7,581 nucleotides of DNA from Acidobacteriota bacterium (GTDB taxonomy: Bacteria > Acidobacteriota > Thermoanaerobaculia > Thermoanaerobaculales > Thermoanaerobaculaceae): positions 1 through 7,581 of the forward strand of contig JAJXUY010000063.1 in assembly GCA_021782525.1 (NCBI GenBank), written 5' to 3'. Shown one piece after another: positions 6,367-7,581 of the stretch. The notes beneath the pieces are model-generated. The model ran no database searches and was not told the DNA's origin. It worked only from the letters and a program-made list of their open reading frames with translations. Position 1 is the stretch's first letter. Each line of letters starts with the position of its first letter. The position numbers and the translations under genes were made by a program.

Positions 6367-6391
6367 CCGTGAGAGAGAGGATTCTAGGACA

Positions 6392-6411
6392 CGGCGGGCG
6401 TCGGCCCGCCG
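6392..6411 (+). promoter_or_regulatory. hairpin immediately upstream of the thiol peroxidase ribosome-binding site
   Basis: CGGCGGGC (6392-6399) pairs perfectly with GCCCGCCG (6404-6411) around the loop GTCG. The stem ends two bases before the Shine-Dalgarno tract at 6414. It could set translation efficiency or mark a leader structure. If the alternative upstream start at 6369 were used, it would instead be coding sequence. Confidence 0.4.
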
Positions 6412-6413
6412 GC

Positions 6414-6420
6414 GGGGAGG
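6414..6420 (+). promoter_or_regulatory. ribosome-binding site of the thiol peroxidase gene
   Basis: GGGGAGG lies 8 bases before ATG 6429. A second good pair exists upstream: GGGAGGA (6354-6360) before an in-frame GTG at 6369. ATG 6429 is preferred because the product then begins a few residues before the family's conserved first strand. Confidence 0.65.
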
Positions 6421-6428
6421 GATCGCAG

Positions 6429-6944
6429 ATGCACGAACGCCACGGGTTCATCACGTTCAAGGGAGCGCCGCTGACGCTCCTCGGCAATGCGCCGGAGGTG
6501 GGCAAGCCGGCGCCGCCGTTCACGGGGCTGCGTGGAGACCTCTCGCCGTTCTCCCTGACCGAGACCGCGGGCAAGACCGTGGTCATCAACTCGGTGCCGT
6601 CGCTCGACACCGCGGTGTGCGCCGCGCAGGCGCGCCGGTTCAACGTCGAGGCGGCCGGGCTCGGTGCCGACGTGAAGGTGCTCGTCGTCTCGATGGACCT
6701 GCCGTTCGCGCAGAGCCGGTTTTGCTCGACGGAGGGGATCACCAACCTGGTGACCGTCTCGGATCACCGCGACGCGTCGTTCGGCTCGGCGTACGGGTTG
6801 CTGATCAAGGAGCTTCGCCTGCTCGCCCGCGCCGTCCTGGTGATCGGCAAGGACGGCGTCTTGCGCTACCAGCAACTCGTCCCGGAGGTGGCGCAGGAGC
6901 CTGACTACGACGCCGCGCTGGCCGCGATCAAGGCGGCGCGCTAG
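6429..6944 (+). CDS. tpx: thiol peroxidase, Tpx-type atypical 2-Cys peroxiredoxin
   Basis: A 171-residue protein close to the usual Tpx length of about 168. It reduces hydrogen peroxide and organic, especially lipid, hydroperoxides using thioredoxin as electron donor. The peroxidatic cysteine is Cys64 in PSLDTAVCAAQARRF, with Thr61 three residues before it. The resolving cysteine is Cys99 in the hallmark segment DLPFAQSRFCSTEGI. Arg134 in LLARAVLVIGKDG corresponds to the conserved active-site arginine. The N-terminus (ITFKGAPLTLLGNAPEVGKPAPPF) matches the family start and supports ATG 6429. An in-frame GTG at 6369 with its own ribosome-binding site would add 20 residues unlike the family. The gene is alone on its strand, divergent from the LpdD-like gene and convergent with the membrane-protein gene, with which it shares the CTAG that forms both stop codons. 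It is a complete enzyme with no odd substitutions. Confidence 0.93.
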   Translation: MHERHGFITFKGAPLTLLGNAPEVGKPAPPFTGLRGDLSPFSLTETAGKTVVINSVPSLDTAVCAAQARRFNVEAAGLGADVKVLVVSMDLPFAQSRFCSTEGITNLVTVSDHRDASFGSAYGLLIKELRLLARAVLVIGKDGVLRYQQLVPEVAQEPDYDAALAAIKAAR

Positions 6945-6948
6945 CGCG
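6937..6948. other. 12-bp palindrome holding the overlapping stop codons of two convergent genes
   Basis: CGCGCTAGCGCG is perfectly self-complementary. TAG at 6942-6944 ends the peroxidase on the plus strand. CTA at 6941-6943 is the TAG of the minus-strand membrane protein. Each gene's last sense codon is CGC (Arg). There is no room for a terminator between the genes, so their transcripts must run into each other or end inside the opposite gene. Confidence 0.85.
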
Positions 6949-7581
6949 AGGGCCCGCCGTCGGCGTCCGCGACCACGCGCAGCTCGCCCCGGCCCACGAG
7001 CTGCCCCTCGCCGGTCCACACCTCGGCGCGATAGCGGCCGGCGGGAAGGCCCCCGGACGGGATGCGCAGTGAGTCCCAGACGCGGAACCCGCTGCTGTGG
7101 ACGACCAGGTTGAGGGTGCGCGAGTTGCGCAGCACGGCGCCGTCGCGCGTGAGCCGGATCTGGATGCGGACCGGCAGCGTGCCGGGCGAGAAGATCGTCG
7201 CGCGGACGATCAGGTGCCCGCTGCGCAGCCGGGTCGCCGGCACCGGCTGGTTCTCGGGGAACGCCTCCTGGAGTTGCAGCGTGGCCGGATCGATCCCGGT
7301 CGCGAACGAGAGCGACGCCAGCCGCAGCGGAACCGGCGGGATCAGCTCCCGCCCGACCTTGAGAACGACCACGATCCCGATCAGGGCGGCCAGAATCCAG
7401 ATCGGCCGCGGCCGCTGTCCGCGCTTTCGGTCGGAGTAGGCCAACGGCAGCGCGGCGAAGAACGAGAGCCCGGCGGCGAGGTAGGCGCCGTTGTGGATCG
7501 GGACGTGGAGCACCAGCGGCAGGAAGAACTGCAGCGCCGAATAGGTGACGAAGGCGAAGAACGCGAGCGCGAACCACCGGC
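6941..7581 (-). CDS. membrane protein with C-terminal DUF2914-like domain (5' end outside window)
   Basis: The minus-strand frame is open from the right edge (first full codon at 7579) to TAG at 6941, giving 212 visible residues. The true start lies beyond 7581, and the GTG at 7513 is inside a hydrophobic run, so it is not credible as the start. Three membrane segments are visible: residues about 2-24 (Phe/Leu-rich), 31-48 (AYLAAGLSFFAALPLAY) and 60-76 (IWILAALIGIVVVLKVG), separated by a basic loop (DRKRGQRPRP). The last 130 residues or so are soluble and beta-rich. They resemble DUF2914: a strand with VRIQIRLTRDG, then FRVWDSLRIP, Gly-Leu-Pro-Ala-Gly-Arg-Tyr and a closing VWTGEGQLVGRGELRVV. 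Members have an N-terminal multi-pass region and a non-cytoplasmic domain of unknown role. The function is not known. The DUF assignment is from pattern only. It shares its stop with the peroxidase gene. Confidence 0.72.
   Translation of the reverse strand, partial: RWFALAFFAFVTYSALQFFLPLVLHVPIHNGAYLAAGLSFFAALPLAYSDRKRGQRPRPIWILAALIGIVVVLKVGRELIPPVPLRLASLSFATGIDPATLQLQEAFPENQPVPATRLRSGHLIVRATIFSPGTLPVRIQIRLTRDGAVLRNSRTLNLVVHSSGFRVWDSLRIPSGGLPAGRYRAEVWTGEGQLVGRGELRVVADADGGPSR

Noticed and set aside
6353..6745. N-terminal extension of the LpdD-like frame up to ATG 6745
   Set aside because: The extra 131 residues are antisense to the thiol peroxidase coding region and look like a shadow translation, with no family-like content.
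1..7581. CRISPR arrays, insertion sequences, tRNA or rRNA genes, phage or defence genes
   Set aside because: No direct-repeat arrays, transposase motifs, cloverleaf-like sequences or rRNA segments were seen by reading both strands. All sizeable genes have ordinary envelope or metabolic identities.

Overview
The window is GC-rich chromosomal DNA with tightly packed genes. It most likely comes from an Acidobacteriota-type Gram-negative bacterium. The best taxonomic hint is the secreted von Willebrand A protein at 731-1642, which has the layout of the VWFA-related family that is especially abundant in Acidobacteriota. An outer-membrane barrel, an OmpA-type lipoprotein and several Sec signal peptides show a diderm envelope. 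No mobile element, CRISPR array, tRNA or rRNA was seen.

Layout. Bases 1-66 are the probable 3' end of an upstream gene, one base from an outer-membrane beta-barrel gene (68-706). The secreted VWA gene (731-1642) follows closely and is probably in the same operon. A good sigma70-like promoter (1656-1686) then drives an OmpA-domain lipoprotein with a coiled-coil spacer (1751-2392), which ends at a hairpin terminator (2415-2442). A G-rich inverted repeat and a weak -10 box precede a secreted protein of unknown function with an FxLYD-like domain (2543-3388). Its 3' end faces a large OPT-family transporter on the minus strand (3414-5438).

Divergent from the transporter is a stand-alone cobalamin-binding subunit of methylmalonyl-CoA mutase type (5565-6023). 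Its last 58 bases overlap, on the opposite strand, a small gene resembling the LpdD prenylated-flavin chaperone family (5966-6352, minus). Divergent from that is a thiol peroxidase (6429-6944, plus). Its stop codon shares the tetranucleotide CTAG with the stop of a membrane protein carrying a DUF2914-like domain (6941 to beyond the right edge, minus).

How the genes work together. The left half (68-3388) is an envelope and secretion neighbourhood of barrel, VWA protein, peptidoglycan-anchoring lipoprotein and FxLYD-like protein. The right half is a run of short unrelated metabolic and stress genes, alternating in strand and very compact. I do not see a new multi-gene defence or metabolic system. 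The points most worth a second look are the LpdD-like orphan with no visible ribosome-binding site and a -10-like box abutting its start, the antisense gene overlap, the shared stop codons, the orphan B12 subunit, and the cysteine/histidine-rich loop in the barrel protein.
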